Below are positions 23,446 through 35,700 of a stretch of DNA of 64,000 nucleotides, piece after piece; position 1 is the first letter of the stretch, and every line of letters begins with the position of its first letter. Origin of the DNA: Lycium barbarum (Eukaryota; Streptophyta; Magnoliopsida; Solanales; Solanaceae); NCBI RefSeq assembly GCF_019175385.1, contig NC_083345.1, forward strand, positions 124,809,657 to 124,873,656, written 5' to 3'. The position numbers and the translations under genes were made by a program. The notes under the pieces were generated by a model. That model searched no databases. It saw only the letters and a list, made by a program, of their open reading frames with translations, and was not told where the DNA came from.

Positions 23446-23840
23446 TTATAATTTTCGTATAACTAGTATGCGAACTAAACTGCTCCCAGGTGTATATAAA
23501 TAACATAAATCCTTTTTCAGGCTACTAACTCTACTGTTTACGAGCGTGTGATTATTTATAGTTATCTTTCTGGTGGTTTGGTAGAATACAAATATTTTAC
23601 ACTCTTATTGTGCGGAGGTTAAACTCGTGGAAATAATGCAAAAGATGACAACGACTTGCCTTCTGAGAAAACTGTTGACTACTATACAGAATCGGAGTCC
23701 ACAAATGGAACCATACATATATATACAAATATTTTGGTAGGCCAAAGGGTATTTGTCTATTCTGTTTGGTGACTAAGAATTAATTATTAGAAGTGATGTT
23801 TCATATGTCGCTTGAACTCTATAAAATTATTGCCGAATGT

Positions 23841-24106
23841 CACTATTAAAAATAGAGGTTTTTTCACCGTCATTCAGTGAAAAATTTATGATAGAAAACA
23901 TGATTTTCCACTTCATTCCTACCGAACCAGCTCACTGGAAAATTGAATGGTGGGAAACAAGTTCTCATTGAAATGTTGAGAAACTTTTTAATTTTTTCCT
24001 TTGAAAATACTAATATTTAGGTTTTTTCCACTGACATTAAGTGGGAAATAGTCACTGAACATTTTCTATGGAAAATCAGTGGGAAGATAAAAATTTTTTA
24101 GTAGTG
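23841..24106. mobile_element. Mini-CACTA element, 266 bp
   Basis: It begins CACTATTAAAAATAGAGG and ends TTTTTTAGTAGTG, the terminal CACTA/TAGTG signature. TGT flanks both sides (23838-23840, 24107-24109), the 3-bp duplication of this superfamily. Subterminal repeats (CACTGAAAAT/ATTTTCCACT types) are visible. No coding capacity. Confidence 0.85.
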
Positions 24107-24191
24107 TGTGTGGGCGATCTCCAAAAACTATGTATTTTGGAACATCCGATACAAATACAACAATATTTTTAGAGAGTCCGAGTAACATAGA
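24107..24191. mobile_element. Degenerate hAT MITE remnant (CTATGTTGCTCGG family)
   Basis: TGGGCGATCTCCAAAAAC at the left and GAGAGTCCGAGTAACATAG at the right match the family at 35712 and 62718. The left terminus appears to have been interrupted by the adjoining mini-CACTA. Confidence 0.5.
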
Positions 24192-25784
24192 TTTTTCTAA
24201 CAGTGGCTCAAGGCTAATTCTCATGCTTAGTCCATGAATATCACCAGCTTTAAAGCCAAGAAAAGTTACAAATATTCAAAAAATAAAATCTAAAGTACAA
24301 TTTCCTTTTTATACACGTATATTATTTACGATCGTATCATTATCAATCCTATCATAGTCTTGCAGTTATGTACTGTATTAGGACATCTGTAAATGAAAGG
24401 GAATGTGTGACTTTCCTTTTCTTATGAAGAAGATGGTGATTTACAAGATTTATATATATGACTAATATGTGGCAGAGGGACTTTAATTAGTGTACACCGA
24501 CAGTATACATTTTTTCTTATATTATCAGGTTAAGATAACCCACAATATAATAGGTAATCTTAAAATAATTATCCTAATTTAGTAACCTAAAAATGCAGGA
24601 AACATCTTGTTATAACTGGCTAGCATATATATAATGATAAGGAGCAGAGCTATCTTATAAGTTACAGCTTCACGTGAATTCAATAGTTATTGTCCAAATT
24701 AAATTCTGTATATGTATAAGAAATTTACTAAATATTTAACTGTAAAATTAGTTATTATTAAATATTAACTTGAGGTCGTCGTACAAATCATAAACTTCAG
24801 GTCTAACATTCGCTTTTGATTGATAATGAAAAAACATTTTACACTATCAGTGTATATTAGATAAATTTGTGGCTGAGGTATATTGTTCACCGTGGATGCA
24901 AAAGCGCACAACTCATTATATTTGGGTTGAACTATATATAATTAGATTAGAAAAAAATTAAGTTTTAGAAAGTTATATTTTTCAGTAAGATTCCATAGAT
25001 GCTCAAATTCTTTAGCTAATAAAAGAAAAAAGATTCTAATTTGCTGTTAATTTCTGATTTCATTATTTGTTAATAAGGCTTTAATTTATTCTTATACTTG
25101 ACGAATAGAACTTGTCCAATTCCATTAAACATGCATTCCAGATAGACAAAAATTCGGCAGCATTCACTGTAGTTCTATCGTACTTTGATATTAAAATAAA
25201 ATTTATGACATAGTTCAGTAAATAAAAATATAAAAATTTCAGTCGATGTCAAACAAATATTCGATATTTAATTACTGATTAAACAAATAATGCAATATTT
25301 AAGTATTAGTTCTTACTTGTAGTTTATGCTAATTAATTAAGTTTTCTACCTAACACAAAAAATAAGTACCATAGGCCAAAAAAGTCAGAGTTTGGGAATC
25401 AATACTGACTCTTTATATTATTATTGCATATATAGTCGTAGTCATAGTTGGATGATGAAGAACAATTGGATCCAGCTCTAACTTGTAACTATTAAATAAT
25501 CATTTTCTCAAATTCCAGAAATCCTGTCTTTGTACCATTTTTCACTGAAATTTCAAGTTTTTACTTGATGCAGCTGTCACGGAATTTCTAATTCTACTAA
25601 TGAGACATCCAGAAGAAATAGTCACCTATAGAATTTGAAACTCCATTACAGATATGCGCCTAATCTTAAAATAGCGACATTTTCATTTTTATGCTCTATC
25701 TTTGATAACTAAATGCACGCCTAATCTTAAAACAACGCGCACATGACATTTTTCAGTTCTTTCTTTGAAAAACAAACGTACACC
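24192..25784. other. Intergenic DNA, 1.6 kb
   Basis: AT-rich; no gene, RNA or bounded element recognised. Confidence 0.55.
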
Positions 25785-25970
25785 CAGGGGCGGAGCCACA
25801 TTGGCTCCGGGGGTTCATCCGAACCCCCTCGGTGAAAAATTACAGTGCATTTTCAAAGTTAAAATTATTTTATTATGTATATATAGTAGATGTTGACCCC
25901 CCTGACTTCTTCGTGTATTTACCTTTTAGAATTTTTGAACCCCTGAACGAAAATTCTGGCTCCGCCACTG
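25785..25970. mobile_element. hAT MITE (CAGGGGCGGAGCC family), 8-bp duplication
   Basis: Ends CAGGGGCGGAGCCA and TGGCTCCGCCACTG; flanked by CGTACACC at 25777-25784 and 25971-25978, a perfect 8-bp duplication. The interior includes GGGGGTTCATCCGAACCCCC and TTTTTGAACCCC, typical of this abundant Solanaceae family. More decayed relatives lie near 26670, 28916, 52003 and 61612. Confidence 0.88.
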
Positions 25971-26583
25971 CGTACACCTAATCTTGAAATAGCGCAGATT
26001 GAGCACTTTTTGGTTCCATCTTTGAAAAATAAACATTATCATGAAATTTCAAACTGCACAAATGAAATTCCATAACAACTTCGTAACAGTGACTATTTTC
26101 AAGTACTTTATAAAAGTGACATTTGTGAATGTAATCCCCCTAATCACATTAAGCCTTATACTCTCACTATTAGATCAAAGCTCTCGACCTCTTCAATAAT
26201 AGTTATCAATATCAAATTGCTAGTAAAAGGCTATAGTGTAAAATAAATTATCTAAAATTTTAAAATATGTCATTCTTTTTTAAAACGAATTAAAAAGAAA
26301 AGCATGTTAATTTGTATAATTAGATTTAGGTGAGGCTGGATAAGGATATTCAATCTTCTAAACGTGGAAACATTGCCTGCTAAATTTTTGTGACGACATT
26401 AATTGCTTTTATCTAATGAAGAAAAATTTGATAGTGACAAAGGATTTGGACATGTAAGTGTAATCACCAAAAGGGGAAAATAACACATTGGACTATTCAA
26501 CGTTGGCGTGCATTTGCTGCAACTTGCAAGTGCCACCTTAGAAAGTTCCATCCACTTCATTTTGATAGTGAATTTATGTTTTC

Positions 26584-26585
<2 letters not shown>

Positions 26586-26633
<48 letters not shown>
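26586..26633. repeat. (TA)n microsatellite
   Basis: About 46 bases of alternating TA. Confidence 0.95.
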
Positions 26634-26638
<5 letters not shown>

Positions 26639-26667
26639 TAATAAGTTTAACTAATATATATTGATAT

Positions 26668-26846
26668 TGTAAATAGAGACGGAGCCAAGATTTGAATCTT
26701 ATGAATTTGAGATTCTAGTTTTTTTAGTTACTGAGTTATAAATTATTAATCTATATATATCAACGGATTATTGACAAATGCAGGGTTTTAACCAAAATTA
26801 ATTCTCTCGACTGAATCCATAAGTTATACTCTAACTCCGCCCCTTA
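26668..26846. mobile_element. Decayed CGGAGCC-type MITE
   Basis: GAGACGGAGCCAAGATTTG at the left and CTCTAACTCCGCCCC at the right are inverted relics of the hAT family at 25785. No duplication visible. Confidence 0.5.
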
Positions 26847-28394
26847 TTATAAAATGATTTTACATTATCGAGTCATTTAAAAACTAATTACATGTAACTT
26901 TTCTAACGAGCATAGCTTGATAATCAACAAGAAAACATGGTAATAGATATGTAATAGCAGATAAAATATATTAATAGTGTCATTTAAAAAAAAAATTATC
27001 GGTGAATCTAAGTTAAATTTTTAGAATTCATTAAACTAGACGGTGATATACCCCTTTCATCTAATTATCGAGATAAATTTCTTTTGTGGGATCCAGGCGG
27101 TCCGGAAGACCATCACACCTCTCTCTTCTCGAGAATCTACATTTATCACTATACGGATAACTATCTCTTGAAATTTAAATTCGACCTCAATGAAAAAATA
27201 AAATGGATTACTTAACAATGCATTTTCACAGGCCAAAGAACTATGAGATCACCCTTTTCATTCTGGGTGACAGCGGGATCGTAAGGATCAAACCGTTTTT
27301 TCTTGACTTAAATTGGGTGTGGGTATGAAAAATGAGTTTAGAGTATCTAAGATTCAGTTACGAGGGTCTCTTGCTGCTTTTTTTTTTCTTTCTCTTGTTC
27401 CATCAGAGTTATTTCACAAAGACTTGTCAGGGTAGGAAGGGGGGGCGGGGGGCGAAGCACACTTAGTGAGGCACAATACAACGGAGAGTTGTATGATGTG
27501 TTTGGGGAGAATGAATCGCTACACCAATCTAATAAATACATGATATATGTTTTGAGATAATTTATATTACTAAATCAAAGTTAATTAATATACATTCTCA
27601 CCTTAATTTATAACTTAATCATAATAAATTTGTATGATTTGGTGTAACTATCGGATGCAAATAAATTTTGTATTTACTGATTATGTTATCCGTTGCTTCC
27701 TAAAAAGAGTGAAGAAGAATTTAGTAATTCTTTTTACAAAGATGATCATTAAATTGCCAAAAGAAAAATGGATTTACAATCTCAAAATCTTTAAATACAT
27801 TTAAAAATATGGATTTCTTTGTAGCATATTGAATCCTATGCTAGTCTAGGCCACAAAAAAATAAAAAAAAAATAATAAAAAAAAGACTTATCAATATTGA
27901 ACCAATCATTTCTTTGCAAAATTTGAATATGGCCAACTGAGGATATTCACATATTGTGAAGTGTGCGTTAAGCAAAATCTCCTAGGAATAATATAGGGGA
28001 ATTTATGCTCATTCAACGCCTTCTATCAGACAATTATAACTACATTTTTGGTCCACATACAATTACAACATGTTTGGTCCCTCAAATGGTCACTATGTTA
28101 CCGTTAAATATGAAGTAAAGAATACAAGTTTAACGTAATACGTTAGTAATTATGTGGTAGAACGGTTAATACTTACGGTAAATTTGTACATATTTATAAG
28201 CAAAGGAATAAAAATTCATAAAATTTAATAAGTCAAAAGTTTAATGTGCTTAATCACACATCAAGGAGATTAAAATAAAAATTAACCAATAACCAAGAAA
28301 CTAAAAGTGATATTAACCCTAAAAAGTAAACTTGCAATCATTTACAACAACTTTCTTACTCTAATGATTTTGCCTAATAACGGAATTGTCGGTA
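26847..28394. other. Intergenic DNA, upstream of the coiled-coil gene
   Basis: No gene seen. A G-rich run (GGGGGGGCGGGG) lies at about 27440. Confidence 0.55.
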
Positions 28395-29605
28395 CCTTAA
28401 AGCAAAAAAGAAGCTTCACTTCCAATATTTTATTTTGTCTTTCTCTTTTCCCTAATTTATGATCATAAAAACAAAAACCAAAAAAGGAAGAAACAATAAA
28501 GTCAATCATTATTTTGCTAAAGTAATAAAAAAATAAAAGAAAAAAGGGAATATATTACATGAAATTTTCACAAAACTATTTACATGCACAAGATATAGAG
28601 AGAGAAACATACAACCAGTTTGTGTGTGTAAATCTTCTTGAAAAACACCATTAATTGATTAAATTCATCTCTATTCAATCTCGAAACTTTGATTATCTCA
28701 AAAAAAAAAAAAAAACTGTTTTTTACTCATTTATATTAGCTTACGAGTCTCATTTTCTCTCTATTTTTCTCAATTTTTGTGTTATACTCTAGAAATTAGA
28801 ACTAACCATTGTTTATTTTGTTGAAATTAATGAGATTTCTTTTCATCTGTCATAGTTTAGGTGGACATAATTACCTGATATCTGTTTACTAGTGGGAGGT
28901 GAGAGATACCAGCGACCGTGGCGGAGTAAGAATTTTCACTAAGGGTTTTAAAAAAATATATAGCACGAAACAAACGAAAAAGCTAAGGGAGTTCAACATC
29001 TATTATATATACATAAAAAAATAATTTTAACCTCGTATATACAAGACAATTTTTCGCCGAATGGCATTCAAGTTAACCCCGGCTCCGCCCCTGATCAAGG
29101 TGCGCACAAACTAATCCGGACACTACACTTATGAAGAAAAACAAAAAAAAAAAACATTTCCACTATTTTATTGTCTTTCCCTTTTCCCGAATTTATGATC
29201 ATTAAAACAAAACAAAAAAATAAAAATAAAGTCAATCATTATTTTGCTAAAAAAAAAAAAGAAAAAAAAAAGAAAGGAAATATATTACTACTATATGAAA
29301 TTTTCTCTTACTATTACATGCAACAAGATATAGAGAGAGAGAGAAAGAAACAGAGAGCATATAATACAGAAATAAATTTTCACAACACACAAAATCTTTC
29401 AAAAAAACACTATTAAACCCACTTCAGATCTATATTATTCTCTCCTATAAACCCATTGATTCATTAAATTCATCACTATTCAATCTCAAAATTCCAAAAT
29501 TTTCAAAAAAAAAAAAAAAAAAAAAAAAAACTGTTTTAACTCATTTCTATTAACATTCTCTCTATTTTGCTCAATTTTTGTGTTCTGCACTGAAAAATCA
29601 AAATT
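28395..29605 (+). promoter_or_regulatory. Duplicated promoter/leader region of the coiled-coil gene
   Basis: Two copies of a roughly 430-bp segment lie in tandem (28395-28810 and 29150-29605). Both contain AATAAAGTCAATCATTATTT, TTTGCTAA, AAGATATAGAGAGAGA, AAATTCATC...CTATTCAATCTC, a poly-A run, AACTG and CTCAATTTTTGTGTT. The right copy lies just upstream of the ATG at 29779. CCTATAAACCC at about 29444 in that copy is a possible TATA box and has no clear counterpart in the left copy. A SINE-like segment containing a hAT MITE separates the copies. Confidence 0.55.
28916..29093. mobile_element. hAT MITE of the CGGAGCC family inside a SINE-like repeat
   Basis: Left end CCGTGGCGGAG, right end CCCCGGCTCCGCCCCTG; orientation opposite to the copy at 25785. 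It splits a segment (GTGGGAGGTGAGAG ... AAGGTGCGCACAAACT) that occurs uninterrupted at about 30105-30165. Confidence 0.65.
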
Positions 29606-29648
29606 GGGTATTATTTATTTTATTGAAATTGGTGTTTTTTTAAGTTTT

Positions 29649-29687
29649 ATGGTGATTTTCCGGCAGTGTTCGCCGGAGCTCCGGTGA
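29649..29687 (+). promoter_or_regulatory. Upstream ORF in the coiled-coil gene leader
   Basis: ATGGTGATTTTCC opens a 12-codon frame (MVIFRQCSPELR) ending in TGA, 92 bases before the main ATG. A second ATG at about 29711 is followed at once by TGT TGA. If the leader includes this region, translation could be damped. The transcription start is not known from the sequence. Confidence 0.4.
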
Positions 29688-29778
29688 AGCGCCGGGGAGA
29701 GGTCCGGCGAGATGTGTTGAATTTGGGGTGTGTTGTAATAAATGAGTTAAAAGTGAGGGGGTAAAAGTGTAAAGAAAG

Positions 29779-32700
29779 ATGTTTAAGTCAGCAAGGTGGA
29801 GGAGTGAGAAAAACAAGATTAAAGTTGTCTTCAAATTGCAGTTTCATGCAACTCAGGTAAATAAATAAATAATTAATGAAGGGTGAAATTTTACTGTCAA
29901 AGATTGATTTTTTAATGTTTTATGTTGGTTCTAGGTAGTTTTTTTTTTTTTTTTTTGGAAATTATAGTATTGAAAATGTTGGAGCTAGCTATCTGAATTG
30001 GATGATTTGATTGATCATGTTCTTGATTAGACAGTAGAAAGGTTAAGAAAACTTTCTTCCCATTTGTCTAAACCTTGGTGAACACGGTTACCGATATGTG
30101 TGCTGGTGGGAGGTGATAGGCAGGTATTTAGTGGAATTAGTCAAGGTGTGCGCAAACTGGCCTAGATAACACGACTATAAGTAAATAGTTAAGAAAAACT
30201 TGGAATAGATTATATTTATGACACAAATCATTTTTTTCCATTGAAATAATGTCTTTGCTATATACTATGATAGAATTATAGGAATTGTATCTTCTATATA
30301 CTATGATAGAATACTTTTTTTTTTTATAATCGTGGTGTCCGGACCAGCTTGCGTGCACCTTAACTAATTCTACGAGGTACATGCTAATATTGTGAATACC
30401 TTTAAATTTAGTCATGCCCGTGATTTGCATTGGAATATAATTATTTAGTATTAGAATGAAATGGGGTCGAATAAAGTGAAACGGATATAGAGGATTCATA
30501 TAATCGACCCAACTAACTTGGATTTGACACATAGTTGGTGAATAGATTGATTGATCCCTCTGCATTATCATTGGAAAATAGCTGTTTTCTGCTTGTATTT
30601 TCCTTTGATTTGCTTCACTTCAAATCAGACACTTTCTTTGAGGCAATGGATAAAAAGTTTGTTGTTCTTCAGTTTTTTTGTCTTTCTTTTGGTATCAAGT
30701 TTCTATAGGGTAGCTGAAATATTGACATTCATTCAAACGATAACGGATAAATTTGTTTATGTATCATAGGTAGCGGGGGATGCAGTGATGATATCCGTGG
30801 TTCCCGCTGATGTGGGGAAGCCAACGTTAAAATTAGAGAAGGCGACAGTTCGTGATGGGAGCTGTTACTGGGATAAAACAGTTCTCGAAACCGTGAAGTT
30901 CATTCAAGAACCAAAGTCGGGGAAGATTCATGAAAAGATCTATTACTTCATCCTGGGAACTGTAAGCTGCATTTAAATTTTCATTTATTCTTTGGGAAGT
31001 TACACATTTGGCTGGGCGGCTAAAAATAATTACATTCACTAGCCAAATATACATTCTTATGTAATATGTATATTATTGTATATTAATTTTAATATACAAA
31101 TACATTTGTCGGCTATTATTTTGGTGGACGGCTATACAGTGTGAAAATACTTTTTTTGTCTACATTGCTTCCTTATCAGTGACTTGACATAGTTTCTTTC
31201 TGTGTGTACTTTATAGGGGTCTTCAAAATCAGGAGTTGTTGGAGAAGCTTCGATTGATTTCTCGAATTATGCAGAGTCTAAGATATCCTCTGTTTCTCTT
31301 CCACTCAAAAATTCAAAATCGGGAGCTTTATTGCATGTAAGTCTCTCATCCGTTCGTGCAAGAATATGCATAGGCTTGCTATTTTGGACCTTATTGGATT
31401 TTAAAATTATGTCGTTGTCTATAGGTTTCGATACAGAGGATTCAAGATTCTTCTGATCAAAGGTGCTGTCCATTTCCCAATGGCTTCCATGGTTACTGTC
31501 AAATTTAAATTAGTTTTTTTTTTTTTTTCTGAAATATTTTTTGGTGCTTCTTCAGTTTTGTTGAAGAAATCGAAAATGCAAAACCAAATTCCGACAATAT
31601 GATCTTGAGCACACAATTAAGCAATGATGACGTAGAACCTAGCCTTAAAAGCAATTCTTCAGTGGTATGACATAAAAACTTCGGTCTCATTGTATGAAAA
31701 TGAAAATATCCGAGGATTGGTCCTCAGACATGAGTTTGTTTTGAAGCAAATTTATGCTAGCTATTATGCTTCCTTTTCGACTGATAAGATTGTTTCTTTT
31801 CTTGTTCTGGGCTTGTAATTCATAGGACGGTCGGATCTACAAACCTATTTTGCAGAATGGCAAACTGATTGGCAACCACCAAGCATCAGGTGAATCGGAT
31901 ATTACCATGTCCAGTTCCAGAAGCAGCTCAGGGCTTTATACGCCTCGGGAAATCAATACGGAAAGGAACATTGGCCATCAGGATCATGTAAACTTCCCAT
32001 TCTCTCCAAATCACACTTTGATTATACGGAAGGCCAGTATTGATGCCTCTACAACAGTTTCTGAAGAAAATCAGCAATTGGAATGGCTGGTAGGTCCCGC
32101 TCTCGAAGTAAGTACAGACGGCTCTTCGAGCACTCCGAGAGAAGCTCTTTCAAGATTAGCATCACAAGAGGCGTCAGATGTTGTTGTTGCAAAGCTAAAA
32201 TCCGAGCTTGCGGTTTTTGCTAGGCAGGTAGAAGTGTCGGACTTGGAACTTCAAACCCTACGTAAACAAATCGTCAAGGAGAGTAAAAAAGGTCAGGATT
32301 TGTCGAAAGAGGTTGCGAACCTGAAAAAAGACCGAGATGCTCTCAAAGAGGAATGTGATAAACTTAAAGCCTCCCAAAGACGGTTAGATGATGCAAAATC
32401 CAAAGACAAGTTGCTCTATGAAAAAGGGGATCTTCAAACTATTGTTAGTGAACTCAGGCAAGAATTGGATTATCAAAAGGACCTTAATGCAAATCTAGAA
32501 ATACAACTTCAGAAGACACAAGAAGCGAATTCCGAGTTAATTCTCGCTGTACGTGACCTAGACGAAATGCTAGATCAGAAGAACAAAGAAAATGTTACAT
32601 CTTCTGATACTGAGAAGTTTCTGGATGTTATCTCGAAGCATGAAATGACTAATGAAGACGATGAAGAGCAAAAAGCACTAGAGCAGCTCGTGAGAGACCA

Positions 32701-35700
32701 TAGCGATGTAAAGGACACATATATGCTGGAGCAAAAGATCACGGACCTGCTTGGTGAAATCGAGATATACAGGTAGGTAGGGGTATCAAATGGCCGGGTT
32801 AGGCTGGATTTGGGCGGGTTAAAATGGGACGAGTTAATAAACCAAAAGTTACTTGGGCTGAAATGGACTAAAAAACGAGTCATAACCCAATCCGCCCAAT
32901 TCTTACTAAGTTTTAATTTCTTAGTTTGTTCTTTTATAATTTTTTAAGTACATAATAAAATTAATTTTTTTCTTATTATTATGAAGATATTTTGATAAGA
33001 TTACCGTGGGTCAACTTAGGCTATATCAGCCCAATTTCTAGATGGGCTGAAATAGATTGGGATTTGATTTGGGTGGGGGGGGGGGGGGTGTCAAACTTGA
33101 ACAGGTTGGGTGGGTCATGTTTTCATTGGCTAATTTTGCCACACCTATATGCAGGAGAGAAAGAGATGACTTAGAGATGCAGACGGAGCAACTCGCCCTC
33201 GACAATGAGATACTGAAGCAAGAAAACCACGACATGTTATACAAACTTGAGCAAAGCGAGATTCAAGAACAACTGAAGATGCAATATGAATGTGCAACTT
33301 CTTATGCAACCGTAACTGAACTTGAATCCCGGATTACGAGTTTAGAGAATGAGCTGAATAAGCAATCAAAAGAATTATCCGGTTCTTTGGCCACTATAAA
33401 TGAGCTCGAAGAAGAACTAGAAAAGCAAGCTGAGGGATTTGAAGCTGATCTCGATACTCTTTCTCGTGATAAAGTCGAACAAGAGCAGAGAGCAATACGA
33501 GCTGAAGAAGAATTGAGGAAGGCAAGACGGCAAAATGTTTGTACAGCTGAGCGGCTTCAGGAAGAACTTAAAGGGCTCTCCATGCAAATGGAATTCTCAT
33601 TAGAAGCGAACGAAAGATTGGCTACTAAAGCGTTCCATGAAGCTAATGAACTCCGCCTACAAAAATTGTATTTGGAAGAGACGCTTCAAAAATCATCTGA
33701 GGATTATAAAGCAAAGATACTCGAGCTTTCTAGCCAGGTAACGGATATGTTTGGTCGAATGGAAAAGTTGCACTCGGAAATTGAAGAAAAATCGGTGCGA
33801 TTGGGAAAACAAGAAGAGCTGGCTAAAGAAACTGAGCAGCGCTTGTCGGAGAAAATCATCTCTCTTGAAGCGGATATTGAAAATCTATTAACGGACAAGA
33901 ATACGCTAATGGACGAGTTGGAAAAGACGAGGAAATCAATTGAGGACATGCAATTACTTATCGAGCAAGGTCACGGTGAAAGAAGAGAACTCGAAACTAG
34001 GCTAGCTTTAGTGGAAAAAGAATTAAACAACACGAGTTCTCTTATGGATGAGAAGGAGAATTTAATTTTGGAACTGTATTTGGAAGTGGATATGCTTTGC
34101 AATGAGACAAAGAAATCTTTGTTCGAGGACGAAGTGGAGAAAGAAAATTTGAGAAAGCAGGTGTCCGTGTTAAAAGACGATCTGAAGAAGAAAGAGGACG
34201 TGCTGAATTGTTTGGACAAAAAGCTCATGGATGCAAATAGTCTAAAAGAGAGGATAAAGTTGCTTGAGGTAATATTTTTTACCTGCATTTGATCCACCTA
34301 AATGTTGTTGTAGATCGTAGAAGTTGATTTATTCTTATACTCCCTCTGTCCTAATTTATGTGACACTCTTTCCTATTTAGTCAGTCCCTAAAGGAATGAG
34401 ATCTGTTTATATTTAGTAACAATTTAACTTTAAACTTCTCATTTTACTGTTATTGAAATGATTTATAGCCACATTATGGCTTGTTTTAGACCGCAAGTTT
34501 TAAAAGTCTTTCTTTCACTCTAAAACTCCGTGCCCAGTGAAACACCTCACATAAATATATGTGAACGAACGAGGTAGTACTTCGTAACATAATTGAGATT
34601 ATTTCAATTGACAAAAGTTGATCTACTCCTGCATAGGTGTTTGATAAAAAGTTGATCTTGATGAGTATCATCAATCTTTAGTTTTTGTTCCATCATCGCA
34701 GAGTCAGATCAAGCTGAAGGAAGATGCACTTGATGACACAATTAATTCGTTTATCGAGAAGGAGAAAGATCATCAAGACAAAATCGAAGAGTTAGAAAGA
34801 AGATTAGAAGAATCCCAACAGAGCACAGAAAGGCTTTTCGAACAAAAGTCCCAAAAGGTTAGCAGCAAGAATGTTATCATCTGCATCAGCATTGTCACCG
34901 AGATTATTTAATTCCCTTCTCTAAATATCAGAGATAAGACAGTTTGTCCCATTTGACTGCTTAATTTGGTGAGGATAAACAAGGAGTCCGTTTGGGCGTG
35001 AATTCCCCTTCACCCCCCTCCGCCCCCCCCCCCCCCCCTCCCTGTTTCAATGTTTTTCCAGAACAATGTTTGATTCTACATTTGACTAAATTTTTTAAAA
35101 TATTTTAAAGACGAGTTTCAAGTTTGAAAAAGTGGGTTTGACCAGTTTTTTAAGTGATTTTTTTTTTCGATTTCACAAATCTTTTACTTTTTTTTCAAAT
35201 TAAATGCATGTCCAAAGTTGACAAACACAACTTCAACTTTCAATACCCTTTTTCAACCTTTTTTTTTCAAATATCACATTTTTATGTCCAAACGCCTACT
35301 GAGTTATCAGCATGAATGATGTTTGAACTAGTCATGATTGAAGTTTGTGACTGAAGTAGTTAGTTCAGGTCTCTATCGGCACACACTGTTCGACTCGTAT
35401 TAAAGAGTTTCTGTCTGATGTTACATTGATACAGGTGGCAACGGAAGATCTAAATATCGCAACTACAACATGTACGAAAGATGAAAATCCCTGTCAAACA
35501 TTGTCTACAGAGAGGTACGAGATCGTTATCCTGTTCAAATAACTATTGACAAAGATGACTTTATATTCTTCAAATCATTTCATAGCACACTATTGACTCA
35601 ACTTGAACAAGTTATTTTCACTTTTATTTTTATTTGATGTGATTATGACATAAATTGAGCTTAAATGGAATAATGAGGATTCATTTAGCCGTACCCCGAC

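Noticed and set aside
32575..32883. Minus-strand ORF of 102 codons and 33704-34297 minus ORFs
   Set aside because: Antisense shadows of the coiled-coil exons; Ser-rich because the sense strand is Glu/Lys/Leu-rich.
33057..33154. Extension of the exon 7 frame upstream to a Met at 33057
   Set aside because: It translates a poly-G run within intron 6; the splice acceptor at 33153-33154 restores the phase with exon 6.
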